A stretch of DNA of 64,000 bases. Origin: Delphinus delphis (lineage: Eukaryota > Chordata > Mammalia > Artiodactyla > Delphinidae). Of this stretch, positions 35,606 to 47,724 are shown one piece after another. Where the stretch lies: positions 20,890,994-20,954,993 of the forward strand of contig NC_082693.1 in NCBI RefSeq assembly GCF_949987515.2. Reading direction: 5' to 3'. Made by a program: the position numbers and the translations under genes. Position 1 is the stretch's first letter, and every line of letters starts with the position of its first letter. The notes under the pieces were generated by a model. That model saw only the letters and a program-made list of their open reading frames with translations, ran no database searches and was not told the DNA's origin.

Positions 35606-37386
35606 GGGGTTGACCTGGTAGAACTAAAAGATCTAGACTAGATATTTCTAGGGTTTCTCCTTGTTCTGACCTCCTTGGACTCTATATTTCATTTACATGG
35701 ATATTAAAACCACATTGGAAAGTCGTCTGTGAGCGTGGTGGGCAGCATTCCTGACTGAAAGCAGGAGACACACCCCTGGATGGCTGAGTAATGGAATATG
35801 GTCCTCAGTGTCATTTACTGGACTGATTCACATAAATGATATTTTGGGACTCTCTCAGGATTTCCAGTGCTAATCTGAAAAGTAGCTGAGGTGCAGCTAC
35901 TGCTGGTGGCCAAAGTCATCCAGTGCCATCGCCACTGTACTAAGGTGAGTGACCTAAGTCAGTGCAGCTTATATGCCCTCTGCCCCCATCTCCAGAACCC
36001 TGGAGTCCATTAACCTCCTGAAGTCAGGTGAAAATTTTGTATGTAGGTGATATGAACATTTTTTTCTGAGGGGAAAATCCATAGCTTTCCTATGGGGAAA
36101 CATTACCTTTGTTTTTTGCCAAGAAGTTTGGCATCAAAGAGAAAGTTAGATGGTAAAGATATCTTGAAGGGAGAGACGAGGCATAAGTCTATTTTAATAT
36201 ATGAAGGAGCCTGGCACGTCTTTCATCTCAGTGGAAGAAGCAATAGAGGGGGAAAGATGGAGGACACAGTGAAGAATAACCAGTAGAGCATTGTTCTAAT
36301 GGGGATGGGTAGAGACAAAATCAAGATCACAGATTGTGGAAGAAAGCAGCCGGGGCAACTTCTTCTCTGGAGAGGAGAGAGGCGGATGGGGAAGACAGGG
36401 AATAATGAGTTGGAAGGAAGAAAAGTTGAAAGATAAGTTACCGGTTAAAAGTCAGAGGTCAGGGTTAAGACTAGGATTGGGAGAAAAGTACATGAGTTTG
36501 GAAAAGCTGCCTTGGGGGATGCAACCAGCACGGAGGCCCAGCTGGAATGGAAAAACATGGATTTGTTTTGGAACCAATGAACATAGTCATGAGATTTTCC
36601 CCAGTCACTCTGGGCAGCCCCAGATTAAAGTGCTGCTGCCCCGCCTTATTCACGACTCCTTCTACCTGCACAGCTGCCACAAGCGGCCGTACAGCTCGTG
36701 CACTGTGCAACTCGGGAGGATACGCTCCCACTGTACACGCAGTGCGTGTGTTTTATCCTGGCGTTCTGGCAGATGGCGGTAAAGCATCTTTTTCTCACAA
36801 AATCAGTATGCTCCAACTTTCTAACCAATGGAAGCAAAGTGTCTTGAAGAGGGGGAGCCTTTCTCAAATTGGCAGAAAGGTGCTGTATGGTCTAGCAGCG
36901 GCTCTGAGTGTAGAGGGCTAGGAGAAGTAATGTGGTGGGTGCTAAGATGCAAGTCAAAAAAATCAGGCCTCTGCAGAACAGACCTGTGCTCTTCTGCCTC
37001 AGCTAATGCACAATTGTCCTAGTTCGTGCCGCTCTTTAGCAAATACCACGGATTGCTGAACACCTAGCCCCATTCTCCCTTCCTCCTAATCCTCTCCTGA
37101 GTTCAATACCTGATTTTCTTCTCTGCTGAAGTCTATTTGCCAGCGCCTTGTCTGCTACTCACAAGGCACTATGTTTTATTACTATATATATTTTATTACT
37201 ATATTATTAGATATATTTGTCTTCATAATCCTGAAATGATTTGAAATCTGAATATGACAGAGTTATAGCGGAGCCACTAAGGCGCCATATTGGTCCGTGA
37301 TGGTCAGTCATGGGCTAGAGAGCCCCTTCCTCTTCAGGCAATCTGTCTCCCTTGTTGCCTGAAGATATGAGGCTTGTGGCATTCTT
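35606..37386. other. Unassigned stretch with a CpG-bearing island (about 36600-36780)
   Basis: Most is unrecognised. Around 36020-36090 a segment ending in GGGGAAAATCCATAGCTTTC resembles a hAT MER remnant. At 36600-36780 several CpG dinucleotides cluster (for example AAGCGGCCGTACAGCTCGTG), and ORFs of 124 and 148 codons overlap there on different frames without a recognisable domain. Confidence 0.4.
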
Positions 37387-37401
37387 TAAAATCAGGAATC
37401 C

Positions 37402-37694
37402 GGGAATTCCCTGGCGGTCAGTGGTTAGGACTCCGTGCTTCCACTGTATGGGGCCCGAGTTCGATCCCTGTTTGGGGAACTAAGATCGGCATGGAAAATC
37501 AATGGGCTTCCCTGGTGGCGCAGTGGTTGAGAGTCCGCCTGCCGATGCAGGGGACATGGGTTCGTGCCCCAGTCCGGGAGGATCCCACATGCCGCGGAGC
37601 AACTAAGCCCGTGAACCATGGCTGCTGAGCCTGCACGTACGGAGCCTGTGCTCTGCAACGGGAGAGGCCACAACAGTGAGAGGCCCATGTACCA

Positions 37695-37731
<37 letters not shown>

Positions 37732-37771
37732 GCATGGAAAGTCAAATCAAATCATCAAATCAGATCAAATC
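37402..37771 (+). mobile_element. tRNA-derived SINE (outer), split by a second SINE
   Basis: Head GGGAATTCCCTGGCGGTCAG, B-box-like GAGTTCGATCC, then GGGGAACTAAGATCGGC. The inner SINE interrupts it, and its AAATC-rich tail resumes at about 37746. The outer TSD AAATCAGGAATCC lies at about 37389-37401 and 37772-37784. Confidence 0.92.
37503..37727 (+). mobile_element. CHR-type SINE, short form (inner)
   Basis: GGGCTTCCCTGGTGGCGCAG to ACCACA plus a 32-base A run. The TSD ATC(G/A)GCATGGAAA(A/G)TCAA lies at about 37485-37502 and 37728-37745, two mismatches. It is therefore younger than the outer SINE. Confidence 0.95.
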
Positions 37772-37789
37772 AAATCAGGAATCCTTAGG

Positions 37790-38345
37790 CCTCAAGGTAC
37801 CTTGTTCCATAAGGCTCTACAAGACCCACTCACCCCTTGCCTCTCTGATCTGACCTTCCTCTACTCTCTTCCATGCTCCCCAGTTCCAGTCATGCCTCCC
37901 TCCTGTTCCTCACGCACACCAGGCCCACTCCCACCCCAGAGTCCCTGTGCTTGCCATCCCTCCTGCTGCAACTCCTCCATGTCCCCACTTGGCTTGTTCC
38001 CCCATCTTCACAGTATCAGCTGGCATGTTACCTTCTTAGGGACACCTTCCCTGTCCAACCTATTTAAAATTGCAATAAACCCCCTCCACTCTTTCCTTAT
38101 CACCCTTCCCTGTTTTGTTTTCCAGCCTAAAAGTACCTTCTAACTTGCTGCGTTGATGTACTTACATATTCTGTTCATTGTTAGTCTCCCACCACTAAAA
38201 TATAAGCTCCGTGAAGGCAGAGATTTTGTCTGTTTCCTGCCTCCGCTCTGGTCCAGGATACCTCCCAGCATGGTGAACAGCCCATGAGAACAGAGCCGGC
38301 ACTCAGTCATTCTATGTTGAATACATTGCTTGAAAATAGTTTCAT
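37790..38345 (+). repeat. L2 3' region
   Basis: GACACCTTCCCTGTCCAACC, CTATTTAAAATTGCAATAAA, AATATAAGCTCCGTGAAGGC and AGAGATTTTGTCTGTTTCC follow the L2 3' order in sense over more than 500 bp. Confidence 0.82.
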
Positions 38346-40535
38346 ATATTACTTTTCTAAATCATATATGCAATGACCAAAGTATTTTCTAAATCAAAAA
38401 TTGGTCTGACATTTGTAAATCACAAATTGTAGGGTTTGGGCACAAATGCTGCATTCTGGGGTTTTTTTCTGGGGTTGATGATTCAAAGACAATGGAACAG
38501 TGATTTGAAATCAGGATGGCCTGTAAAATCCAGAACTTATCATGGCTCAACTGTGCCTGGATAGACAATAGCTGAGTCCTAGTAGAAACCCTTTAAACCC
38601 TGAAAGGGGATCTGGTGTAAATGTTGTTGACAGTAGAGAGATTCTTCAGCAGCCACAGCTCCCAAGACTTCTTTCAATTCAAAACTTAAGTAACCACTTA
38701 GTTTACATAATAAGTTAGGTCAGTGGGTATGTACTTAAGTCACCAACCTATATTCATACATTATTTCTTCTTCTGATTATATACATTCTTATATATATGT
38801 TCTGATATATGTGTTATACTGTATGTATATGACTGAAATTAAATTCCTCTGGGGTTCCATTTAAACACCCCAAGTCAAGCAATACTTTTTTTTTTGAAAC
38901 CCAAATCTCTTCAGCGGTATTTTCCTTTGTGGTAATGGAAGATAGCTGATAGTAGATGATTAGATGGAAGTGAAGTAATTTGGAAAGCAGTTCAGAGTAA
39001 GTTTGAGAGTAAAATGGAGGAAAAAACAAACAACAGTGAAGAATCCACATTCTCTAAACTTCAGGCTGTATAACGGCTGTTGTCAGCAGTACACATTTGA
39101 GTTATGAGGTAAAGTGATGAATTGGCTGGGTCTCAACAGGAGATAACATTGGGACCCGATAACTTAACATTGCATATTGAGCTCAGAACCACACTAGCCT
39201 CAATAAGTCCCCAGCATCCTTAACTGTACATTTCCCACTAATTATATTTCTTACGGTTGTCAGAGATCATTAATCTTGAAGTTCTAAGACAGTCTACTTT
39301 CATGAGAAAACAATAATCAAAGCCCAGGACATAACACAAGTCTAACTGCCATGATAATGAATTGTTAATACTTATCTGTTGACTCGTTGTACTTTTTGAG
39401 AATGATCTGGGTTTATCTCTTTTCCTTATGGACAAAATCAGTTACATTTTGGATAGATCCTTTGCTAATGTTCCCAAGTGACAATCAGTATTGAAACTCA
39501 AGAGGTACAGGCAAATGGCTCCTCCTAAAATGAAGAGACAGGAAGTAAAGTGGAATCTCTCTCATTTCCATGGTTTTCAGAAGACGTACCTCTCCTGTCT
39601 CCAGAGCAAGCTCAGCGTGTTCTCTGAAGTCCCATCCTCCCAGCGCCTGCCTGGTGACTTTTATGTTTAGGCCCTTCACTTGAAAAGGCACAGGCTTACG
39701 AAACAGCTGTTCACAATTAAATTAATTATCATTTGTCAACAGCATTCTGAGCTCGGAAATTCTGTGTTCACAGAAGAGAAAGCTGCCAAGCCACGGTGCT
39801 CTTCAGAATGCGCCTGCACTTACATCACCCATCTAGTTTGGGAAGGCAGCTTTAAGGTTTTCAAAGCAGTGACAGTATCTTTGTAAAACTATTGTCACAC
39901 ACTCCACTAATCTTTTTCTCTTAACTTTAGAGCATTTGCTCGTCATTTGTCTGAGATTTTATTTCCCTTGGATTTTGACACACCACTTCAAAATGGAAGA
40001 CCAACAGCAGAGAATAAAGTGGGTATAAGAAAATCAGTGTGGTCCTCTAAGAATGAACACTTAACGGATGACGCTGAAGTTCCTTGGCAGTAACTCTGTG
40101 AAATTTATGAATCAGAATTCTAACCATTTAACTCTTGGTTAAAACTTTTCTTTGCTGACATAAGTAATCTGAAGAGCTAACTAAGACTTGGAGGACCCAG
40201 AGCTTTAACTGTACTGACTAACCCTAAAGACTGTGTATGTTCACGTAATGCAAAGTTCAGTCAGGAAGGGAATTAACCTCAAACTCGCCAGGTAATTATT
40301 GAGAAAAAAGCAAGTGTGTTTAAGTTACCTGGGTAGGTACTTTTGAGTTCTTCTTCTTCTTTTTTTAAAATTTTTTAATTTGAAAATGGGGGAGTCATTT
40401 AGAAAGGGGGAGTCATTTCTAAAATATTTAGAAAATATTTTATCCGATTAGAGTTTTCAATTAAAGTTAAATTCTTCTCCCTATTTTCGTTTAATTTATT
40501 TTATTTTAGCATTTTTGAACACCCCTCAAAAAATC
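38346..40535. other. Unassigned stretch
   Basis: About 2.2 kb without a repeat that I can recognise, which is unusual for this window. ORFs are all short (up to 78 codons). Homeobox-like TAATTA sites occur near 39720, but such AT-rich words are frequent by chance. Confidence 0.45.
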
Positions 40536-40539
40536 CAAC

Positions 40540-40880
40540 ATGTAGAAAAGCAACATGCATGAATATGTTTCTTGAAAATAGGAAACATTTGGGAAGTGAT
40601 TTAAATGTCCTATAGGTGAATAGATAAATAAATTATGAGATTTGACCCAATGGCCATTTTAGTTTATTATGAAGACTACGGAGCAACATGTACTGTGCTT
40701 ATGATAAAATTACATAAGATAATCCAATGATACTATTGAAAAACAAAAAGAAGGAAAAACAGGCTATAAAGATTGTTATGTACTGATTTCAAGTGTACCT
40801 GTTTCTGTAGCTTTCAAAATCTTTATGATATGGCTATAAATTTATTATTTAATTCAAAGTAATATATTAGACTTATTTTT
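40540..40880 (+). repeat. Ancient L1 3'-region remnant, sense
   Basis: AACATTTGGGAAGTGATTTA, AATGTCCTATAGGTGAATAG and ATAAATAAATTATGAGATTT follow the sense order of the L1 ORF2 end. Confidence 0.6.
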
Positions 40881-40990
40881 ATACCAAAGAGAGTCTGTGA
40901 AAACCTCGCTGATAAAATCTAAAGGAAACTGGAAAGTTTAGCTTTTGAAAAAACTATTTGAGTTTAAATTAAAAACCAGTTCAGCAAATC

Positions 40991-40997
<7 letters not shown>

Positions 40998-41026
<29 letters not shown>

Positions 41027-41215
41027 GGTACGCGGGCCTCTCACTGTTGTGGCCTCTCCGGTTGCGCAGCACAGGCTCCGGACGCGCAGGCTCAGCAGCC
41101 ATGGCTCATGGGCCCGGCCGCTCCGCGGCATGTGGGATCTTCCCGGACCGGGGCACGAACACGTGTCCCCTGAATCGGCAGGCAGACTCTCAACCAGTGC
41201 GCCACCAGGGAAGCC
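40998..41215 (-). mobile_element. CHR-type SINE, short form
   Basis: Long T run, GCGGTACGCGGGCCTCTC, through to GCGCCACCAGGGAAGC. The TSD CAGCAAATCT(C/T)CTCTT lies at 40982-40997 and 41216-41231 with one mismatch. Confidence 0.95.
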
Positions 41216-41231
41216 CAGCAAATCTTCTCTT

Positions 41232-41968
41232 GAGCTTCCTGCTCCACCTCCCCCCGACATTTGTTCAACATTTAAAGGTTTTGAATAAGCCTGTAATGTG
41301 TAATTTATTCTTCTGTAATGCTATCCCATATTTTTTCTAATCTCTCCTTTTTAAAAAGATAGCAAAATAAGCAAATAAACCCACAGTTAGCAAAGAAACA
41401 CTGGATAATGATGGACAGCTACAGTGGTTTTTGTTAGCTGCAAAAGAACTAGCAAAAGCTCCATTTGGCAATTTCAAAGAGCATTTACTTATGTTCATAA
41501 AGTGTTCCTAACATAAGTGAATTTTAAACTGTAATACTTCCTTCAAGGACGTCATTTCTAAAACGTGGCAATTACAGATCTTAACGAGGTGTATATTCTT
41601 TAGTTGCCAACAAACAAGAGTAACAAATTTATTATCTAGAAGGAGAAGATAAATTCACAAAATTTAAAAATGAAGCATTTACAAAGGTATGGGAAAAAGG
41701 AAACCTTATTTTATGGGGCTATGAAAGGGAACTAGAAATACGAAAATCACTTTTTAAGTTTTTGCGAATAGCTTCAGTTTAGAACTAAAGCCTTTCCTTT
41801 CTCTTTACTTTTGCGCTATTAAACTGTTTTGCTTTTTAGTGGTGGGGAGCAGATACAGGGCCATCGACATCCTCTTAACGTTGAGCCAGCAGTCCTAGTT
41901 GAATACAGAACTTAATGAACAAGGATTTGTGAAGTTTCTGTGATCCTAGAAATATACTGAGTACTCTA
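41232..41968. other. Unassigned stretch
   Basis: AT-rich, no repeat or gene recognised. Confidence 0.4.
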
Positions 41969-41969
41969 A

Positions 41970-42145
41970 TTAGTGCTTCTCTAACTTCAATGTGCATACG
42001 GACAACCTAGGGATAGAATTAAAATGTGGATTCTAATCCGGTGGGTCTAGGGTGGATTCTGAGGTGATGGATTTCTAATAAGCTCCCAGGTAATTCAATG
42101 CAACTGCTCTAGAGACTAACATTTGACTAGCACCACAGAACACCA
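41970..42145 (-). mobile_element. MER5/MER58-like hAT remnant
   Basis: TAGTGCTTCTCTAACTTCAA, TGTGCATACGGACAACCTAG, CCGGTGGGTCTAGGGTGG, and TTTCTAATAAGCTCCCAGG in order. Termini are degraded. Confidence 0.6.
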
Positions 42146-42731
42146 AAACGCAAATTTGCATGCCTTTGAGAAAGTGAAATACAGTAGACAATTGGCAGAA
42201 GTAAACTCTCGCACACTTGGCCAGATGTAAGTAAAGCAGCTGCAACAAAACTCCAGCCGACTGCTGGTGTCGGGGGCTGACGTTGTCTGAGGATGAAATG
42301 AGAGCTTAAAGTATCTAGTTCAGTGGCTGGTACCAGGTAGGTAACTGTATTTTCCTCTTCTTTCCATAAAAATAATTACCAAATGAAACTGTTAGGGAAC
42401 ACAACCTAATAACATTTCAGCATTTTATACTGATAAAATCAAATGCTGATTGGAGAATGGGCCAGTGGGTGTCATGTAGTGTGCAGAAGACATTACTTAA
42501 TATACTTGAAATCAGTGTTGCTTTTGCTAGATGATTGGCTTTATTTAGCAAAAAAAGCTGGAAAAAGTGACTTTCCATAAGAGAAGTAAGAGGGAAGTCA
42601 TCTGTGGACGTGGTGGGTGGGTGGAGAGTTAGAAATGGACTAGGAAGCTAAGGAAATGGGGCTAAGAAGGAAGGTTGATGGAGCAATATGCCTTTATAGG
42701 TGGAATGTCCTTGAGAAGTTCCGGGAGATGG
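42146..42731. other. Unassigned stretch
   Basis: Apart from a weak MIR-like trace near 42300-42350 I recognise nothing. Confidence 0.35.
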
Positions 42732-43498
42732 TGTGATACTGTGATTTACAATAAGAAATATATATTTGGTCTTTTGTTCCCCAGAAGAGTTCCCCAAACC
42801 CTTGGAATTTCCTGTGATGAGAGCAAAGGTGTCTTTTGTCATGTTAATAAGTGACTTTTGGAAACTGTCTGAGGATGCAGGCTGGTTGCCAGGGTAACCA
42901 ACCATGTGATTATAAGGTCGGACCTTTCAGTTTCACCCCCCTGACTTCCAAGGAGGGAAGGCAGGCTGAATTAATCACCATCAGCCAATGATTTAATCAA
43001 TCATGCCTCTGTAGTGAAGCCTCCATAAAACGCCAGAAAGATGGGGTTTGGAGAATTTCTGGTTGGTGAACGCATGGAGATTCGAGGGGAGTGGTGTGCT
43101 CTGGGGGAGGTCATGGAAGCTTCTAGCCCCTCCCCCATACCTTGCCCTATGCATCTCTTTCATCTGGCCGGTCCTGTGTTATGTCCTTTTATAATAAACC
43201 AATAATCTAGTAAGTAAAATGTTTCTCCGAGTTCTGTGAGCCACTCTGGCAGATTAATCTACCCAAGGAGGGGGTCATTGGAACCTCTAATCTATAGCCG
43301 GTTTGTCAGGAGCACAGGTGACAACCTGGACTTAGGATGGGTGTCTGAAGTGGTGGTGAGAGATGGCATCGTATAGGACTGAGCCCTCAACCTGTGCGAT
43401 CTGATAATATCTCCAGGAAGACAGTGTCAGAATTGAGTTAAATTGTTGGACACCCAGTTGGTGTCTGAGAATTGCTTGGTGTGGGGAAAAAACCCACA
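42732..43498 (+). repeat. ERVL-type LTR (solo)
   Basis: Starts TGTGATACTGTGATTTACAA, passes AAGCCTCCATAAAACGCCAG, GGTTGGTGAACGCATGGAGA, a polyadenylation signal AATAAA at 43193-43198, GTTCTGTGAGCCACTCTGGC and CCTCTAATCTATAGCCGGTT, and ends near GGGGAAAAAACCCACA. This is a long LTR that I recognise as common in mammals; ERVL class is my best guess. No internal sequence follows it directly and no 5-bp TSD matched. Confidence 0.75.
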
Positions 43499-44613
43499 CT
43501 TTGCAATTGGGTGCAGAGTCTTATATGGGAATGCTCAAAAGACTTCAGAACAGAGATGTTAGACATTCAGTTCTAAGTTACTTGCTATGCTGTAGGCTAA
43601 ATGACACAGATCCTTTCTATTGCCCCAAGGCAATGTGTCCTGGACACATACAGCCTTGTAGGAAGCACTTTGGGGTATGGAGGATTCTGGTCATGTCCAG
43701 CCTGATGGTTGTGTTCAGCCTGTGGGAAAGGACAGCAGAAGGCAAGACAAGAATAGCCCATGTTGAATTCAGCAGGAGGTCATCAGTGACTTAAACTCCC
43801 TAAACAATCAACAATCCCCAGAGATATTGGAGAGATGGGGGTTTCACATGTTGGGAGCAGGATAATGAGTCTTTGAGAACATTTAGGGAGTTGACAATTT
43901 ACATAAAAATAAGATGTTAATTGAAGCAGTAATGTGCACAAAAATATGGAATGGAGAGATATCATGTGACCAGAAATCAACTAGAAGACTTAACATACCT
44001 TAGATTCCACTTGAGATTTCAAACTATAGGGGAGTACGAGCCATTGTGGGATCTTGAACTGTAATGTGTTTAATTTTCACTTTGTAGATTTTCACTTTGG
44101 CAAAACTAATAGGACAGCTTTAGAAAAGCATATTGGTCAATCTGATTAGGACATTTTTCAAAAGTCTTTAAAATTAGAATATCTCCCTATCCCCCATGAA
44201 GCTTTTACCTGAAAATTTTATAAAACATAGGTTTAGAATAGCTCAAGCCAACTTCTCAATTTAGGTTCATACCTCCCATCCTTTCCCTTAATAAGATACC
44301 TTCCTCACTTCCTGAGACAGCTCCTTGAACAATTTCCCAATAGCATATTTTCATAATGAAGATTGACAATATGCCATTTATTAGCTAGGGAACATGAGTT
44401 ACATTGTACAGGTTGATATTGCCTTAACACTGAGGGGCAGGGGCGGGGGGAACTGTTACACAGACCATGGCTGCCTTCTCTGAGTATTTGTATGCTTTGC
44501 TCTAACAGTAGGTGATGCAGGTGAGAAGCATTTTAAGAGGCCCATGCTGACCACGGAGACAGACCTTCACTCAAGCCAAAGCTCAGTGTAATCAACCACC
44601 ATATTTGCTTAAT
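43499..44613. other. Unassigned stretch
   Basis: A 97-codon plus-strand ORF at 43501-43794 starts at the LTR edge and shows no domain. Nothing else was recognised. Confidence 0.4.
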
Positions 44614-44623
44614 GATTTTTAGG

Positions 44624-44839
44624 TTTTTTTGTTTGTTTTTGGTTTTTGCGGTACGCGGGCCTCTCACTGCTGTGGCCTCTCCCATTGTGGAGCACAGGCT
44701 CCGGACGCGCAGGCTTAGTGGCCATGGCTCACGGGCCCAGCCGCTCCGCGGCATGTGGGATCTTCCCGGACCGGGGCACGAACCCGTGTCCCCTGCATCG
44801 GCAGGCGGACTCTCAACCACTGCGCCACCAGGGAAGCCC
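44624..44839 (-). mobile_element. CHR-type SINE, short form
   Basis: GCGGTACGCGGGCCTCTC to GCGCCACCAGGGAAGCC, with a mixed T/G tail. A perfect TSD GATTTTTAGG lies at 44614-44623 and 44840-44849. Confidence 0.95.
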
Positions 44840-45091
44840 GATTTTTAGGCTTTATAATGTACATGTATAGCTAGAAATGCTCTACTCCATATTTGTTTTT
44901 TTCTCATTGAAAAGTTTTTTTTTTTTTAAAGCCAGTCTTACCAAAAGCAAATTTGGAAAAGTTGAGGTTTCTTAGAAAAATAACTGCCGTATTATAGTGG
45001 GATAAATTCTATCTCTATATGTCACCGTCCAATGTACTGCCAGATTCCAACGGAGAATCTGGAATTGCTATTTCCCTTCTATAACATATGG

Positions 45092-45525
45092 GAGCAAGTT
45101 CAAACACTTGGCCCCAGAACACAAAGCTCATGAGTTGGTTCACTCTCCTTTTCTTGCCTCATTTCCTGGTTCCTTCTTTTATTCCATCTTCTAAATGCAC
45201 ACCAATATGGATGACCATTTTTCAGAGCCACCCAGAGGCTTCCATTTATTTTCTGTATGTGATCAGCTTCCTTTTCTCCATTTGCTTGAACCATCTTCAC
45301 TTGTTTCTTAAAGTCAGCTCCATGGCACCTGTCTGGTATTCATTCTCCAAAGAACACACACGATTTTATATTTAGCTTTATTGTAGTACTTCTTTGATAC
45401 TTTATTTTATTACAAGTATCTTTTCCACTGGTCTATGACTCCCATAAAAGCACAAATTATATTTTGAAAAATTCCGGTGCTTAGCATATAATAGACGCTC
45501 AAAAAAAATTAGTGATTAAGAATGC
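45092..45525 (+). repeat. L2 3' region
   Basis: CTTGGCCCCAGAACACAAAG, CTCAGCTCCATGGCACC-like text, TCCCATAAAAGCACAAATTA and GCTTAGCATATAATAGACGC keep the L2 3' order in sense. Confidence 0.68.
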
Positions 45526-45955
45526 ATGATAGGGAAAAATAAGTTTGCAAAATACAAACTCAACAGACAACTACAAGCCCTTCAAGACATGTCTCCAGCT
45601 AATCCACATAGATTTTAGTGATTTAAGGAAGAGGAGAAAAGGTTAAGGGGTTCCTGAAAGGTGGTTCTAGAAATTAAGAGGAAAATTATAATCTCTAGAG
45701 CTACTTATTGCTTCAGGGCAATATTTCAGATTTCCCTTGTTTCAGGTAAGCTGACAATATACCCCCAATAAAGGTAAGGTCACAGTTTCTTGCCTGTTGT
45801 GATGGGATTCTTTGAACATCAGGATTCACCAGCTGAATGATGGTGAATTGGGGATGTCTTAATTTTCCAAGATTGGGGCAGACATGCTCAGTTAAGATTA
45901 AAAGGGAAAGATCAAGTTAAAAAGAAGTATGTTTTTTTTTTCTTGGTGATTTATA
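45526..45955. other. Unassigned stretch
   Basis: No repeat or gene recognised. Confidence 0.4.
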
Positions 45956-45964
45956 CATAGTGGT

Positions 45965-46348
45965 GTTGTTTTTTTAACATCTTTATTGGAGTATAATTGC
46001 TTTACAATGGTGTGTTAGTTTCTGCTGTATAACAAAGTGAATCAGCTATATGTATACATACATTCCCATATCTCCTCCCTCTTGCATCTCCCTCCCACCC
46101 TCCCTACCCCACCCTCCTAGGTGGTCACAAAGCACTGAGCTGATCACCCTGTGTGTTGATTCTTCCAATCCAAGAACATGGTATATCTCTCCATCTGTTT
46201 GTATCATCTTTAATTTCTTTCATCAGTGTCTTATAGTTTTCTGCATACAGGCGTTGTGGTCAGAAAAGATACTTGATACGATTTCAATTTTCTTAAATTT
46301 ACCAAGGCTTGATTTGCGACCCAAGATATGATGTATCCTGAGAATGTT
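45965..46348 (-). mobile_element. Internally rearranged L1 insertion
   Basis: On the minus strand three separated L1 parts are joined in the correct order: an endonuclease-region piece (about 46255-46348), a reverse-transcriptase piece (about 46159-46254) and the younger 3'UTR (about 45972-46158). The whole is framed by one TSD, CATAGTGGT, at 45956-45964 and 46349-46357. More than 2.5 kb of L1 is missing between the parts. Confidence 0.88.
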
Positions 46349-46364
46349 CATAGTGGTTGTTTTA

Positions 46365-46800
46365 AAATAAGGCCTCCTATAGAGAAGTCGTGTCTATGCC
46401 TCCTCCTCTTGAGTATGGGCTCTATAACTGCTTGACTAAGAGAACATGGCAGAAGGATGCTGTGTCATTTTCTGCATCCAGATCTTGAGAAATTGGTAGC
46501 TCCCACTTCCTGTTTCTTAGGACACTCACTCTTGGAACCTAAGTAACTTGTGTGAGGGAGCCCAAGCTGCCTTGTGGAGAGCAGTCAGCACCAATTTTCC
46601 TGCCATGTGAACGAACCATCTTGGGAACGGATGTCTTCCCCATGCCACCCCAGTCCCCGAGCCCCTTGTGGTTCCCCTGTTTTCAGCAGAGCAGGAAGTA
46701 TGAGACACAAGCTTGGAAAGCAGTTCCTATGGTACTTCTGCTCATGGTTACAATGTTCCTCCTTCTAGACCTAAAATTATTATTGGTTGACTAATATAAA
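46365..46800 (+). repeat. MaLR (MLT1-type) LTR remnant
   Basis: CTTGAGTATGGGCTCTATAA, AGAGAACATGGCAGAAGGAT, GACACTCACTCTTGGAACC, GCCATGTGAACGAACCATCT and TTGGGAACGGATGTC follow the MLT1-type order. The 3' end is decayed. Confidence 0.6.
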
Positions 46801-47513
46801 TATAATGTGTAATTCAGGCAGAAGGTAGTATTATTAGTCACCTGTGGATATTAAGGCAAAATTTGACTGCCCGGCGATCCTTTTGGCCTCTTACTTAGAG
46901 AACCTTTTCCCCTCTTTCTCAGGACCACAGTACAGACACAAACAACCTATTTAGAACAGACAATACTGTTTTCAAACGATTCCTAAAGTTTTACATTTCT
47001 CATGCTGTGGTAACATATAAGCAACAGGCTTATATGAAATTTCACAGTATTCAACACGCTGAGACTGTCTTCAGCCTAAGAAAAAGAAAATATTAGGAAA
47101 AAGAAAACTCCTCTAAAAGTAAAATTTCTATTGCATCTGTTTTGTCTTGTAATGTATTCCAAAGAATATGGCTATGTTATGGATATGTCTATATAGATAT
47201 ATTTCAAGTCAGTATTTTTGTAAACATAGATAATTGAGTGGTAACCATTTATATTATCTGAGCACAAAGTTGTATTGCTACCACGCATTTTAAAACTTAC
47301 TCAGATGGCTAGATTCTAAAGCCTCCTCTACTTGGACTTGGCATTAAGTGCCAAGGGCAGGAGTTTATCCCCGAAAAGAACTCTAGCCCTGACACTGATC
47401 TGAAAATTTGGATTCCTCTGCAAAGCTCTTTGGCAATTAACCAAAAATACTTCATCATCTGAACAGTGTTTATCCTTTCACAATTTCTTTCACTATTTCA
47501 TGCCAAAATAATG

Positions 47514-47514
<1 letters not shown>
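46801..47514. other. Unassigned stretch
   Basis: AT-rich, no repeat or gene recognised. Confidence 0.4.

Positions 47515-47579
<65 letters not shown>
47515..47579. repeat. (TG)n(AG)n compound microsatellite
   Basis: About 18 TG units joined directly to about 14 AG units, an abrupt switch from alternating purine-pyrimidine to pure purine on the plus strand. Confidence 0.97.
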
Positions 47580-47582
<3 letters not shown>

Positions 47583-47724
47583 AAAGTGCTGGGGTACAGC
47601 TCAAAATGTTCACCTATTTTGGGGCGTATTCAGCAGCAGGTAAAGTTTTGGGTTTATTTTCATTGTAATTCATGTAGTTCATCCATCTGTAGATGATTTT
47701 GTTTCCCTAAACAGTGAATATTAT

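Noticed and set aside
36336..36921. ORFs of 148 and 124 codons
   Set aside because: Overlapping in different frames without recognisable domains; the region is unassigned DNA.
47515..47579. Repeat tract considered as a CRISPR or satellite array
   Set aside because: Simple dinucleotide repeat without spacers; the organism is a mammal.
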